From contig BJKQ01000002.1 of assembly GCA_006538405.1 (NCBI GenBank), positions 3,968,001 to 4,032,000 of the forward strand: DNA of 64,000 bases, written 5' to 3'. A program made the translations under genes and the position numbers. This document shows, in pieces, positions 10,256 through 22,934 of this stretch; the stretch's first letter is position 1; each line of letters opens with the position of its first letter. The notes under the pieces were generated by a model. That model made no database searches and was not told the DNA's origin. It saw only the letters and a list, made by a program, of their open reading frames with translations. Source of the DNA: Hansfordia pulvinata. Lineage: Eukaryota; Ascomycota; Sordariomycetes; Xylariales.

Positions 10256-13200
10256 GTTGTGGCCTTTCCCTGATCAAGGGGGATGCAGAGAAGGCAGGTT
10301 TCCCCTGGTGTGCTGCTCACGCGCTTTGGGGGACACCGGCACGTCGAGAGGGGTAGCAGTGGGATCCGGTGGTGAGAATCCGTCTTCTGTCTACTCCTTG
10401 GTGACTGATGCAGTGGTGTAGCAAACGCTACCTCATGTGGCAGGTCCTCCAAAGGAGAGGGGATCGAAGGCGGAAATTAAGTAGGCATGCACTGCCAGCC
10501 CCTGTGGGGAGACGACAGTGGTAAAGTGACAAAGGGAAGCAAGTAGGAAATTCGTCAAGAAAGAATAACGTAGCCAAAGGCAGCGAGCGACCTGGACGAA
10601 TTCGATGCAGCTCTATTCCATCTGTCAGCTTTCGTCCTACAGGTTCGGGGTTTCAAAATGAGCTGGATCCGCGAAGTGCAACAGCATTGAGGGGCGGATT
10701 GCGCGACGAGCAAGCGACAACACAACAAGCGCCGGAAGAGGAACCGGGAGACGGGGCCTATGTTGATTGCCGCTGGCTGTGGTACCACCTCGCGGGCCGC
10801 GGCGCAGCCGAGCACTGGCTGGTTGTGCGCCTGTGAAGCCGGGTCACATGCGGCCGACAGCTTGTGACAGTGTCCGCAGAGCGGAGCGGTCGCACCGACC
10901 TCGTGCAGATGGATGGAGCTGAGTGTGCTCGGCGGCTTTGGGGGAGAGCGTGTGCGCGCGCGCCGCGCAGTGTCATGAGGACGGTGGAAAGCAAGCTTTA
11001 TAGCTAAGGAAGCACTTACGGAGACTGAGTGTCGTCTCAAGCCGGGCGTTGGCGGTCGGTCGGCTACACTATTCCAAGATGGCGGAGTTGAGTCCAGGCA
11101 GGTACATGCGCTGAACAAGGACGTGTTTGATTTGGTTATGGGGGTTTTCAGTTTTGTTTCGGTTTTTTGAATGGGATGCTGTTTTATGTGTTTTTCTTCT
11201 GTTATTATCGGTGGCGTTGTTGTTGTTGTTGTTGTCGTCGTCGCTGTTGTCGTGAGTATCGTGTCGTCGTCGTCGGTCGCAGTTGGTGGTCGAGTCGGGT
11301 TGTCGGCGGTGTCGTGATCCGGGGTGTCGTGTCGTCAAGGCGGGCCGGGATTATCGAGTCGTCATGGTTGAGCCACGCAGAATTCCAGTCGCGGAGAAAT
11401 TCGCGGGCGATGCGGCCGTGGTGGTGGTGTCGAGGTGGTGGTGTTGTTGATGTTGATGAGTGTAAATAACGGCCAGTCGGGGGGGCTGCAAGTGAAACCC
11501 CCGGAGGAGCGGGCCTGGCGGTGGCTTGGTGGCCGCTGGCTTGGGTGCCGCCCACTGCTGCAATGATGCGCCCAACGCGAGCCGGAGCGAGCCAGCTGGA
11601 GTTTGGGGGGCGCGCAGCAGCGCACTGAGGGGACGGGGAGGGGTCTGGGCACGCTGGGCAAGTGGTGGCTGGCGCGCTGCACTTACCGTGCAGCCGCCTC
11701 GTACTCGTACCTCCCGCCAGTGGTACAGCGTACCAGGTACGGTAGGTAGTGAGAAGGGGGGGGGGGGGGGCTCTGCAGTTCCGCCTGCGCCTGCGTCTGG
11801 GATGACGCTGATTTGGGGGGGGGGGGGCCACCCGTCGCGGGCACGGGGACGGAGCACCTGCACGGGCACTCGGGGCCAAAGGCAAAGGCGAGGGGGAGCG
11901 CCGTTGTTACTGTGCATCCTGCTCTTTGCGCTGGCATCATGCGCTAGTCCTGAACAGGACGGTCCGCTACCAGGGGCAACCCTCGAGGCAGACCCGCTCT
12001 TTTCCATCTTCATGGACATCATGGAGTAGAGGTACTCGTACTCTCACGCGTGTTGGGTGTCTGTGCAAGTACGTACACGAGGTAGTGGACGCGATAAGCT
12101 GTCAACCTGGAATGTCCAGTGTGTCTGCTTGTGTACCTCCTCCCGGTACCTTCGTTGGATGGATCGGGCCAAGCATTGGATCTTCCTGGGAAGGTGCCCG
12201 TCGCCGGACTGGAATAATAGCGGCCCCCACCGGCCGGGCAGCAGCCGCTCGTGGTGCGCACCAATTTCCATCCCGTCTCTTCCACTCCCTCCGCCCGTCT
12301 GAGGTTCTTCATCCTGAACTCCGCAAGCCCCGTCCAGGTAGGGCGCTCGAGGTTCCCAGTATTCCGTACATACCTGTGGTTTATTACTGATGTTGACCCC
12401 GCCTCGCACCCAGCAGCGCACCTTTCAGCCTATCTGCCCCACGACCGCTCTCTCGTTCGGGCTCACGAGTCATCGTGGGCTGATCACCTTCGTGCGTCGT
12501 CCGTCGCCCGCCACATATATGAGCATGGCCTGGCACGCGTCGCAGCGCGTGTGTTCATGCACGCCCAAGGGGACGGATTCGATTGGGGCCTGCGAGGCCT
12601 GATGAGCCTCCACCCGGACGTTAATGCAGGTCCTTGAAGCCGCCTGCTGGCCCCGGCCGCCGTTGGGCTCTTCCGTCAGACTAGCAAGCCAATAGACTCG
12701 TCGCCCCACGGTCTCCGTCTCCCACGTCAGGCTCGTCGACAGCCCGACCTGTTCCACGCCCTCATCAGCATCCGACGCCCGCCAGTCGCCGGCCAAAGGG
12801 GCGGTATCCACCACGAAAAGACCGCCCGTGCATACGTGCAAGTATGCGATTCCTCCGCTGGTAATGAGAGCAACCCAGCGCAGGTCACTTCAGAGCAACA
12901 ACCGTGGCTCAAGTCCCGACTTGCCATGTGGTCCTGTCGCACTCGTCGTGCTTGCTCGTGGCCAAGCAGCACGGGGCATTTCCAGGGCCCAAGACATCCC
13001 CACCCTCTGCCGCCAGGTCAAAGTGGTTCCAAGACATGGTCGGACTGCGAGTACCCGTACGAGTAGACATTCGCTAGTACGAGTACATGCATTCGCTGGT
13101 TTGCTCATCCACGTCGCGCGACTACGGATTCTCGCACGGACAGTCTGCGGAGTACTCCGTGGTGATAGCTACGGCGACCCCAACCGACGTGGACACATGT

Positions 13201-14501
13201 GTACGCTATCTATCTGCCTACCTATAAACACTCGTACACTGCCAGTAGATTCGCACCATTCGACAGGCAGATGAGCAAGCATGTGTCGTTGGGATCTGCA
13301 GATGAATTACATGGTAGCCTTGGGTTTCGTGGAAACAGATCCGGTCAGGGGCGTAATGTTCTGTAAGTTGAACATGAAGCGTGCGTAAGGTAATATGCTC
13401 TTAGATCAAGCCATCGGATCCCGTGCGCAAGTACCGCGACCGCGCACAACTTGAATGTCAAAAGGAGGAGATTGCTCTCCCAGTCAAGTCATACATCATG
13501 TCAACTTCAAAGCCATTTTAGCTACCTATGTACTCATACAGTCATGTTCGTCCATCACACTTGAGCTACCCGGGTTGTTATCTGAGTACCTACTTTAGTT
13601 TCCACTGCTACTCGCTCGGTTTGCAGCCATACCGACGGCAACACCAGCAGACTCTCAATCGCGCGACGTCCATGTTGAGCTGTTGAGCCGACAGTAGCAT
13701 CGACCAGGCACCAGTGCAAAGAGTGCTCACTGCAGGATGCGCTGCGTGATCAAGGTCTTCCACATAATGCATGTTACAGGCCAAGAGCTGCTGCGCCCGA
13801 GAAAAGAACTGCTGAAAGCTTATTTTGGCCACCTCAAAATCGATCCTCCTCGACGAGACCCCGGGGGCCTCGTTGCCGCTCTTCCTTGATCGCGCAGCTC
13901 GGGGTGCCTATGCGTCGTGCCGTACAGCTCGCGTGCCACCGCGGTGTGCCCTCGGCTGAGGGGCCGGTCCATGGCGACCTGGCCACCGACAAGCGGCGTT
14001 TGCCACCTCTCGCTTCTGTAGGACCTGGGCACTTATCCGGCTATCGGGCTCTCTTGGGGTGGAAGGGGATGGAGAGGGCTGGATGCAGGCTCCGGCCCCC
14101 AAAGAGGCCACGCGCGGGGGACTTCGACTTTCACAACTTAGAAACAATACTCGATGATGGAAGAGCCCGGAAAACGACAATAAGACGTGACGAATCGAGC
14201 TGTCGTCGAGCGTGGCTCGTCAAAACAGGGAAACGGGGGCAGGCGGTATGGGCTGGAGGCGTTTGACGGCGAAGGATTCCGGAAACAGTCATCCTGGCAT
14301 GACTAAGGTGTAGGTACAATAGGTAGGCACTCTTGCCTCTTTTTTTTTTTTTATTCTTTTTGGACGGCGCCGCTACGGACGTTGGGGCTCGGGGCCAAGG
14401 CCGTTTCGCCTGGCAGCGCCACCTCGATACGGGCCTGGCAGCGCCACCTTGATACGGGGATTCATACGCGAGCTGATCGGAGATGGTCATGAATCGGTGT
14501 T
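10256..14501. other. Intergenic region upstream of nudE
   Basis: About 4.2 kb. A GTT/GTC trinucleotide tract at about 11214-11235 reads as CAACAA on the minus strand, the kind of sequence found in fungal 5' leaders, so the nudE leader may begin near here. Two G runs follow (11756-11770 and 11815-11827). TACTCGTA octamers lie near 11700 and 12034, with TACGAGTA near 13057 and 13078. A T run lies near 14341. The open frames are overlapping and GC-driven; I see no gene. Confidence 0.5.
11756..11770 (+). repeat. Poly-G run (15 bases)
   Basis: Fifteen consecutive G on the plus strand; a 13-base G run follows at 11815-11827. Lengths of such runs are unreliable in most read types. Confidence 0.8.
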
Positions 14502-16025
14502 CTATATTCGGGGTTTCATTCGATTGGTATACAGACAGTAAGCATAGACGCTGCGGTCTCGGGGCCCAAGGGGCGTTTCCAACCCTTTTAGAGATGGAAA
14601 TCTCGTTTGTGTCAAAGGTGTCTGCACCTTGCCACTAACGCCAATGGTTCGGGGGCGAGGCTGAGGAGGGCGAGGCTCCCGCAGGTGTGCCAGGGAATTG
14701 ACCGGGCGCAAGGGGCGGAGGGAGTGGCCGTGTGCGCGCACAGCGTCCAGGTTTCTGTAGAAGTTCCTCTGTGCGCGCAGACGATCGTTGACGGACGGGA
14801 AACTTGCCGGGTCGTCCGGGAAGCGTGTCTGTTTCCCGTTGTTCAAGTACGCCGCGTCCCTGTTCATGAAATAATTTCTCTCCGCCCTGAGCCTGTCATT
14901 CTCTTGCTTCAGGAGTATGGCATCCTCCCTCGCCTGCCTCTCGCCCATCATTCTTACCAGCTCCAGCTCCTTTTTGTACAGCCGTTCCTCAATAGCTTCT
15001 AGTTTCTTCCGTCTCCTTTCCGCCTCCAATCTGGCTTCTTCTTCTTCTTTCTTCCAGCGTGCCTCCTCCACGCTCTCTGTTGTGGGGAAGCCTGTGTCGG
15101 TCCTGCACTGTATGGAGATGAACAGCTCGTCGAGAAAGCGCGCGTAACTGTCGGCGCTCTTCACGGCGTCCGCACGAGGGCGTCGCTGTGCTTCCCAGTA
15201 TCCCTGCTCCCCTACGGGAGTGGCTTTGATCTCGGTCTTGACAAGGTGTTGCCACTGGACGTAGGCGCCGATGAAGGCGGACGCAAAAGTCCTGTCCTCG
15301 TCGCCCAACCCGTACTCCTGGAAGAATTGGCACTTTTTGTCCGTGATCTCCTTGAGGTGAAGCCGGCCCTGCTTCAGCAATTTTCCCTGCACCTCCAAGC
15401 GTGGTTTGTCCTTCTTCTCGTCGCCGGGGTGGAGTTGCGTGTCGCCGTTTGTGAAATCCCCGAGTTGGATCTGTGTCATCTCCGGGGCGCCCCTCCCGTC
15501 GGGGCCGGCCAGCTTCTCGATGATGTCGCGCACCTTGCGCCAGTCGTGGCGGTCGAAGTACTTCTCCATGATCTCCTTCTTCCAGTTCACGCCGTTCTTC
15601 AGGACCTCCTGCGCCTCCTTGGCGAATTCTCGCAAGTAGAAGATCCCTTTCGCATCCACAACCTCGCTATCCGCGTCCTCGGGGCCGGGAATGTTGGGGA
15701 AGTTGCCAGCTATCTTGTATCTGGCAGTCTCCATGAGGCTGTTGTAGAAGTCCTCCCCCGATTCCAGCTGAGGCTTGCTCGATTTCGGCCGAGGCTTGCC
15801 CTTCGCTGCCATTAACTTCAGGTCCTTCAGGGAAGGCAAGTCTGTGATCTCGTCCCGGGCCTCGTCGGCCTCGTCGGCCTCGTCGTCGGCGCCTGGTCCT
15901 CGGGGCAGGCGGCGGGTGCGCGTCGTGGCCGTCAAGGCGGAGTGCGCTTCTGGTGGGAGGCTGGCGGCCGTCGCCAGAGGCGCCAAGAGCAGCGCCGTCA
16001 CGACGAGGCATTCTCCCAGGTGCAT
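14502..16025 (-). CDS. Secreted coiled-coil protein of unknown function (507 aa)
   Basis: Not recognised. A single exon of 507 codons starts with a signal peptide (MHLGECLVVTALLLAPLATA), followed by an RTRRLPRG segment at about residues 35-42 that could be a Kex2-type processing site. An acidic D/E/A stretch follows, then a mixed charged region. Residues about 317-375 form a dense E/K/R helix with strong coiled-coil character (for example EEARLEAERRRKKLEAIEER). It runs into an imperfect tandem repeat of 37 residues: NDRLRAERNYFMNRDAAYL at about 376 and NDRLRAQRNFYRNLDAVRA at about 413. The short motif QTRFP occurs twice, near 399 and 472. No transmembrane segment follows the signal. The long clean frame, the signal peptide and the repeat argue for a real gene; function cannot be inferred. 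Confidence 0.82.
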   Translation of the reverse strand: MHLGECLVVTALLLAPLATAASLPPEAHSALTATTRTRRLPRGPGADDEADEADEARDEITDLPSLKDLKLMAAKGKPRPKSSKPQLESGEDFYNSLMETARYKIAGNFPNIPGPEDADSEVVDAKGIFYLREFAKEAQEVLKNGVNWKKEIMEKYFDRHDWRKVRDIIEKLAGPDGRGAPEMTQIQLGDFTNGDTQLHPGDEKKDKPRLEVQGKLLKQGRLHLKEITDKKCQFFQEYGLGDEDRTFASAFIGAYVQWQHLVKTEIKATPVGEQGYWEAQRRPRADAVKSADSYARFLDELFISIQCRTDTGFPTTESVEEARWKKEEEEARLEAERRRKKLEAIEERLYKKELELVRMMGERQAREDAILLKQENDRLRAERNYFMNRDAAYLNNGKQTRFPDDPASFPSVNDRLRAQRNFYRNLDAVRAHGHSLRPLRPVNSLAHLREPRPPQPRPRTIGVSGKVQTPLTQTRFPSLKGLETPLGPRDRSVYAYCLYTNRMKPRI

Positions 16026-18813
16026 CGTGTGTATCGCTGTAGGGATTCGTCGCGGAGGATTCCCACGGTAGGCCTGTTGCTGCTGTGGCCGCTCTGGCTT
16101 GGGCCGGAAGAGGAGGCATGCTATTCTTAAGGGTCTTTTTCACTGCTGCTGCTGCTACCTTTTAGACAGCCAAGCCCCGGACCTATACGGGCAATGCTAG
16201 TCTGTGTACATGATGCAAACACGGGGCAAGCGCAAGGCGAACTCGCCTCAGCGATGCGTGGTGAGGGCGAAAGGGGCGTTGCCTGGTGGTGGCAAAGTGC
16301 TCACGCCGTGGGCGAAACCGTCAGCGGCTGAGTGGTGGGTAAGGTATCGCCTCAATAAAGTAGGTAGGGAGTACAGCATCCGTGATGCCACCACCCATTT
16401 ACCGCCCGACGGCGGCGCGCGTTGTGTTCCGTGGCCAGATCCTGTTCAGAGGTCATCGATGCATCAATGCGCCGAGATACTCTGTGATGTGTGTGTGTGT
16501 GTGTCCAGCACAACCACTTTACACACGCGCCCACCAACGCCCAGTGTCATTGGCGCCACTAAATTCCCCAGCCCGCGAGGCAGGCGACACTCGTCCGTGA
16601 AGGATGGGAATCCACGGCCAATAGAGGCGATCCTCTCTCTCTTGTCTGTGGCGCCGCCCGTGCTCATGTCGCCACCGACCCGTCGACTGCCCGTGCTTTG
16701 GTTCGTCATGGAGGCGGGTTGACATAATATCGGGCAAGGCAGACACGATTTGATCAGAGTACGAGTAGATCAGTGCCTACCCCAGAGCTACGAAATAAAC
16801 TCGAATTAGTAGGCCCTGCACGAGTAGTAAGGCGGCCTGCCTCAAGCCCCCGTCGAGCCTCCGGCTCCGGGTGTGTGCCTTTCTGCCCCTTCTCCGAGTC
16901 GTCCGAGTCGGAGGGGTCTGCCACGCTTTGCAAGTTCTTGCCTCTGGTGTGTGCGGGCTGGCTCACAGTAGCTAAGTTGACGGCTGCTGGCTTGCTTTGA
17001 AGGAGCTGTCCGAGACGCTTGTGGAGTTAACTTATCTACCTGGTAGACTATAGCGGGGTTTTCCCTTCCATGGTTTATTCGTAGGTGGCGTCTGCCGAGG
17101 GAGCTGACTACTAAGTACTCAATGAAGGCTGAAATTTCAAAGAGACACAAGCTGCTGTTGTGGCTTCGCTGTACTCGCACGTCAAGTCCTCGCCAGCCTC
17201 GAAGGAGCGGGCATCCAAGATACCTTATGCAGAGAAACACGGTTATTGCGCCTTATCTCATGCTATGATCTGTTGCCACTGCATCTCTGACCAAAAGCTG
17301 CCTACCGTCGAGTCGCCAACCTAAGTCCAAGCCACTGCTCAACTTGCATCTCGCAATGCATCTTCGGCACTGTCACGGGTCTGGCCCTGGCATTGCTGTC
17401 GATCATAAGTGCTGGTGAGATTGAGCACTAAGGAAGTGTCAATTTCGTATCTGTTGACTGTGCCGAACACCCAGTCTGGTTCAGTGGTATTTACCCGTGC
17501 CTTTGGCCCTCACGGCCAGAACCGTTACAGACACACTGTAAGCGTACCGTACTGGAAGTGGTCTATCTTGAATGCCTTGACTTCCATCATATTCCCAGAT
17601 GGGCACCTGTCCAACGTAATGCGCGCCTTGTCAAGGTGCAATACCTGCAACTTATTTGTTCTTGGGCTCGACTTGGTCGTCTCTCAGACAGGGTTTACCC
17701 CCCTCTCTCTCGTCTACCTTTCATTCATACATGCCATAGGGCGGCCGCTGACAATAGGTGTCTTCTGATCAAGCACCGCGCTTTGAATGCCCCCAACCAG
17801 TGCAGTCAACAGAAGTGTCCCGCTGACCTTTCCACAAGTTTTGATTACACGATACGCGGGCCAGCCGTCCAACCTTGCGACCATCTACCAACACGCATCC
17901 ATCACGCGTGACGTCACCTCCTTTGCGAGTCCCGTTTAACGCTGCTTCAGAGGGCTCTCACCAGTACAAAGCTCAGCTCGAAGGCAGGCGCGGCCCAGAT
18001 CATCTTGACTTCGCCCGGCGTTCCTTCCCTTGCTTTCCTTTTCCTTCAGGTACCAACACTCTCGTGTCACTTCACTGCTTCAAACCACCATTTTTTTCTC
18101 TTGTCATCACCTCGCATTCTTCTTCTCGCGCTCTCAACACTGTACGCACTTCCGGACACCACCCGGTCCCAGTGGGGTTTGCCTGATCACGCGTTTTACT
18201 TGGCAGTTCGTCCCTTTTCCTGTTACCTACCTACTTGCCCGATCGACATCCCCTCTCGCTCTCCCGTTCTAAGAACATCCGTCGCAACACTATCCTTCGA
18301 TCGCTCACCAACCTGTGCACCCCGCGGGACGTGTTTGCGGGGCACCACTCACCAATCTCGTTGACATTCTTCATCGCCAAGCTCTCCCATCAGTCTTCTT
18401 CCTCCTGCAGTGTTTGCCCAAGGCTCTGAACATCAGTTCGTACAGTCCACTCGGACACCCCGTGATCTCTCTCGTGCATACCAGCAAGCCATCTGCCCCT
18501 TCCCTCACACACACACCAGGCCTGTTTTCACCCTGCGACAAATTCCACCTAGCTCTCCGTTCGACCAAGCCGTCTCATCACTGCTTTACATTACAATCAC
18601 CGACTGGAGCCGTCGCTCTGCGACAACTGGCCGAGCGGTAACATTTGGTTCTTCCAGACCGATGGACCTCAGATATACCACAGCGAAAAGATCTGCACCT
18701 CAGCGGCTTTCAATCGGGGAAGGCCGAACGTATCTTTGACTTCAGGATCCCGACACGTGGAGCCAGTGGGAGAATAAAACCCAGTACAGAAGAATCTCAG
18801 CCTCACCGAAAGG
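16026..18813. other. Divergent intergenic region before the SNF2 gene
   Basis: About 2.8 kb between divergent genes. It holds a TG tract near 16490-16505, a TACGAGTA octamer near 16757, and from about 17950 a long C/T-rich stretch on the plus strand that looks like a fungal promoter and leader for the gene at 18814. No protein-coding structure is recognised. Confidence 0.5.
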
Positions 18814-21725
18814 ATGGCCCCGAAAAGAAAAATGACGGATAAGGAAAGAGAGGAGACGCTCAAGCGCCTGAAAAGCGGGCAGACAGACAATCAAGATGCT
18901 CTCAATAGGCTGCTGAGCTCACGTAACGAGAACTTCTTGGAGAGTGATCGAGATGAGACCTCGAAGGGCAGGAAGAACTACAAGCAGACCAAGGAAGAAA
19001 TCGAGCTTGACGAGAAAGCGCTCAAGGAGGCTCTCAAAGCCTTCAAGCTCACCGGGAAACCACCCACACCAGACGGCAGATATCTCATCAATGGAATGAA
19101 GACACCCTTAATTGATTACCAGGTAGTCGGGGGCTCATATATGAGTAACGTTGAGGAATTTGCACTAGGAATCCGCGGCGGCATCAATGCAGACGAAATG
19201 GGGCTCGGGAAGACGCTCCAAGCCCTTGGGCTGATACTCACACAGTGCCCAAAACCAACGGACACCAGAAGCAACTGGCCTGCAACGCTCATTGTGGTTC
19301 CGAGCACGAACCACGTCAATCAATGGATGGCCGAAATCAAGACGCACGTGAATATAAGCAACGTGGGACTCGCGAAAAGCGCCGGCCCAAAGTTTGAGGG
19401 CCCCAAAAGCATCAGAGAGCCGCTGAGATTTGATCCCAAGATGGCAATGGTGGCGTATGAAAAATCAGACATCATGTGAGTTGCTGCCAGCCTGCATCCA
19501 TCTTACAACCTTTGGCTTACAACACGAGACTCGCAACGTACTCCCAAATTGAGAGGGTCTTGAGAAAACCAAATAGCGACCTAGCGAGTTTCAACTTCCA
19601 CCGGGTCATATTGGATGAGGCAGCGAAGATTAAAGGGTGGTCATCGCAAAGTGGGTGTTGCAATTCTCTGTGAACTCGGTCATCTAAACATGACTAACGC
19701 TCTCGAAGCATCCAGGGCATGCGCAGCGCTGAAGGCCAAGAGAAGATGGGCGATCACCGCGACTCCGGTGCCGAACGGATTGATAGGTACAGACTGCCTT
19801 GGCTGAATGTTGTGAAGATGAGCTAAGTGATTGCAGAGATTAAATCATATGCTCGATTCTTGGGAGCCAATCTCAGAACGGCACGGTCTGAATTTGAAAA
19901 ATTATACGGACCACTGTCAGAGGTATGGTACGGATTGTTGGCTCTTTGGGCCGCGCGCTTGAAGCTGGCGCGGGACTCACATGATAAATCTGTCGTCATC
20001 ATTCATCCGACGATATTGCTTTTGCTGACTGCAATCCAGAACACGGATATGGAGCGCCACTTGCAGTTTCTTGGCAGGCACATGGTGAGAAGGTAGGTTT
20101 TGGAAGGGAACAGCCACGAGGCAATTATTTCTGCTGACAGTCAGGAATGAAGGGAGACGGGTTCTCCGTTCCGAGGCAAAGCCATCTGCGAGCTGCCAAA
20201 GAGCCACCACGAAAAGATCTATTGCCGAATGGGCGGTTTTGAGCAATGGCTCTACAGGTAGGTTCTAGAGAACAACACAAAGAAACGCCCGCTGATTGAC
20301 AATGCTCAGATCCGTAGAGCGATTCTCTGGACAAAAGTTCAAGGAGGCAGCTGAATTGGACACAGCGCAAATGGAAGTGAAGGATGCGACCCCAATGGCG
20401 GCCATGAGCCTGTTTCAGATGGCCATCGTCCTAATCCAGCGACTTCGCATGGTTGCGGATAATCCACTGCTCCTCGATCACTGGGTCAATGACCAGATGT
20501 CGTCAGATGATCTTCAGGTACTTAGCCAGGACCTCGACAACTCCAACACAGGAGAATCAGAAGATCAAGAGCTGGCAGCCTGGAAGAAAACCTCGGGTTC
20601 GCCGAGAAGGCGAAAACCTTGAATATTTGCACCCAATGCATGCAGAACACCGAGGACGATCTCGAGGTAAGAAAACGCGCGATATTGGACGGCTCATTCA
20701 GCTCATATGTTCTGCAGTGCGGACACTACTTGTGTATTATCTGCTACAAGAACCTGGCGGTGGAGGCCCAGGAGAATGGAAAAGCTGGGGCTAAAAGCCC
20801 GAATGCCGGAAGCTCGTCATCTTCGTCGAGGAGGAAGAGAATGACGAAGACGATGAATGCGACTCATGGCCTGAACGTTGTACCACGGCGCCGAATGGGA
20901 AGAAGCTCCAGCATTCGCGTCTAGGCCGCCCGAAGAAAAAGAAGGCTGGTGACGACTACAATGAGACGCAACCGAAATTGAAAGTGTCCTCGACACGGTG
21001 GCTCCGACTTTCCGAGAAAAGCCTGGGCACAAACCATCTTTTGAGTGCGAAAATATCGAAAACGATGGAGTACATTCGCAAGTGGCAGAAAGAGGCACCA
21101 GACGACAAGATTATCATCTTCGGGGAATGGAGGCTCACGGCGCTGGTTCTGGGCCGTTTACTGGAGAAAGAGAAGATCGGTTTCGTTTACTTCTGGGGCG
21201 ATCTCACCAAAGTTGCCCAAGGCAAAGCACTCCAAACATTCCAGGAGAACCCCAAAGTGAAGGTGATGGTAAGTTGACGGAGGTTGTGGATAGCTTCGGA
21301 CCATTCGCTGACGCAAAGATACACCACAGTTGGCTGGGCTGAGATTCGGCAGCGAAGGGCTGAACATGACGTGCGCCAACCGCGTGATCTACATCACCCC
21401 TTGGTGGCATGCGTGCGCGGTTCAGCAAGCTTTTGGCCGTGTTCGCCGCATAGGCCAGACCAAGGAGACATACCTTGTTGAGCTTTGCCTCGAAGACTCA
21501 ATTGACGAGCGGATCTTCAAGCTCCAGCAAAAGAAGAAGAATGAATTCGACGGCGCGATGCGGGAAGGCAAGAAGCCGAAATTGCAGCGGGACGACTACT
21601 TGGAGCTGCTCTGCGGGTCTGGCGACCCCGGAATTGCCGACGACAACAACAACGCTGACGCCAGCGACACAGCATGGAGAAGACTGAAGAAGACGAAGAG
21701 ATCAAAGAGGAAATGGACATCGTGA
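18814..21725 (+). CDS. SNF2-family ATPase with RING finger (Rad5/Rad16-like), possibly damaged
   Basis: A DNA-translocating ATPase of the SNF2 superfamily with a RING inserted between the two helicase lobes, as in Rad5/Rad16/HLTF-type nuclear E3 ligases. Proposed exons: 18814-19475, 19529-19650, 19709-19786, 19837-19922, 20040-20092, 20153-20257, 20310-about 20600, then to 20666, 20718-21268, 21330-21725. Motif I is ADEMGLGKT (residues about 126-134). Motif II reads DEAA, not DEAH. Motif III reads ITATPVPN. The RING keeps CTQC and CGHYLCIIC. Lobe 2 has KIIIFGEW, RFGSEGLNMTCANRVI and QAFGRVRRIGQTK, all well conserved. Two joins do not stay in frame: one near 20520-20606 and one in the RING near 20796-20806. 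Each is explained by one missing base or by a weak intron (20518-20606; 20760-20812). The family is firm. Whether the protein is intact, and whether it repairs DNA or regulates transcription, is open. Confidence 0.82.
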
Positions 21726-22126
21726 AGGAAGAGAGTGACGAGATGACGGAAGAGAGCGACAGTGAGGTCTCATTTGCCGGGTTCGAGAGTCCTTGAAAGG
21801 ACCCAATGGTGATTGATCTCCAACATGACAACTGAAGTGGTCGCTGGGTAATGACCGAAGGTGTGGCAGGTCCCGTGCTGGGCGGGACTCGCTATCCCAT
21901 GCGTTTGTATCTCAGGCGACGGACCACATGAGGCTTGCGGCTGCTTGATGGTTTCCTTCCTTTCGGCGGGGATCTACCAAGGCCTTCTACGGCATGGACA
22001 GTGGAGTTTAGATCAGCAAAGCAACAGGCATGCTCTGGAGCTTGTCAGCGATTGAGGAACGATGGCCGAGAGAAAGCGCGCCCGGAATGCATGCGCCTGA
22101 AGCTCGTCTCTTTAAATTTGCGCTTA

Positions 22127-22149
22127 TTTTTTTTTTTTTTTTTTTTTTT
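22127..22149 (+). repeat. Poly-T run (23 bases)
   Basis: Uninterrupted T run about 400 bases past the SNF2 stop codon, in non-coding DNA. Confidence 0.85.
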
Positions 22150-22920
22150 AGAAGTAGCGTTGCTTTAGTCGAGGAATGGTAGATCTCATCAACAGTTGCG
22201 CATCATCTGCGAGGGAAAGGCGGGGTAGTCCGGACCAGGGATGCCACTCGGGTTATTGGGTGAGTTGCTATGACGAGATTATTTGTCGTGAATAAGGGCG
22301 TATTGCCGGCGATCGGAACAAGAGCCGGCGGCAGCAGGGACGGGATCGGAGCCGTGGCAGAGCCGACGGGGCGCGGGGCCCGCGAAACCGTGCGGGTGGA
22401 ACTGCTGCCAGGGCGGCTCGGATACCGACGTGTCCGCTTATTCTCAAGTAATGAATATGTAAAGGGGACGCGTTAGCCGGACCGTCGTCAAGTCGGCGGC
22501 TGTCCGTGGAGACGTTGCCCGTCTGCCACCGCCTTTCAGGATTTACGACTGTATTTGGCTTGACTTGGCCTCTTGATTCAACAGCTTGCGCACAGGGCAA
22601 TTGTTATCTGTCAGACAGCTCTGTTATTCCTTTTCCTCGTATTACCTTTTATCTGGACCAGCGATCACCGACTGTTATCTGCCAGAGCCAAAACACTACA
22701 GCCACTGGTGGGTCCGGGGAAACCTGGCAGAGGCCGATTGCAGCCGCACCCGGTCCTTCTAACACGGCGGCTCGGCCCAGGGCCTCTAAAAATAACGGAA
22801 GCTTTCGAAATTGGCGGCCTGCCATTGGCTGCTGCCCGGTTCTTATCTGCAGGAAGGCGCATTCCACACCTTACCGACATCATCCAGGTCCCCTGCAGCC
22901 GTGGAGCGAGTTAAGTCAGG

Positions 22921-22934
22921 TACGAGCACTCGTA
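22921..22934. repeat. TACGAGCACTCGTA near-palindrome
   Basis: One central mismatch from the 14-base palindrome; extended outward by AGG/CCT so the full arms read AGGTACGAG...CTCGTACCT. It lies about 350 bases upstream of the serine dehydratase gene. Confidence 0.75.

Noticed and set aside
10555..11118. 187-codon minus-strand frame upstream of nudE
   Set aside because: No domain, signal or conserved-looking segment; more likely leader or promoter sequence of nudE.
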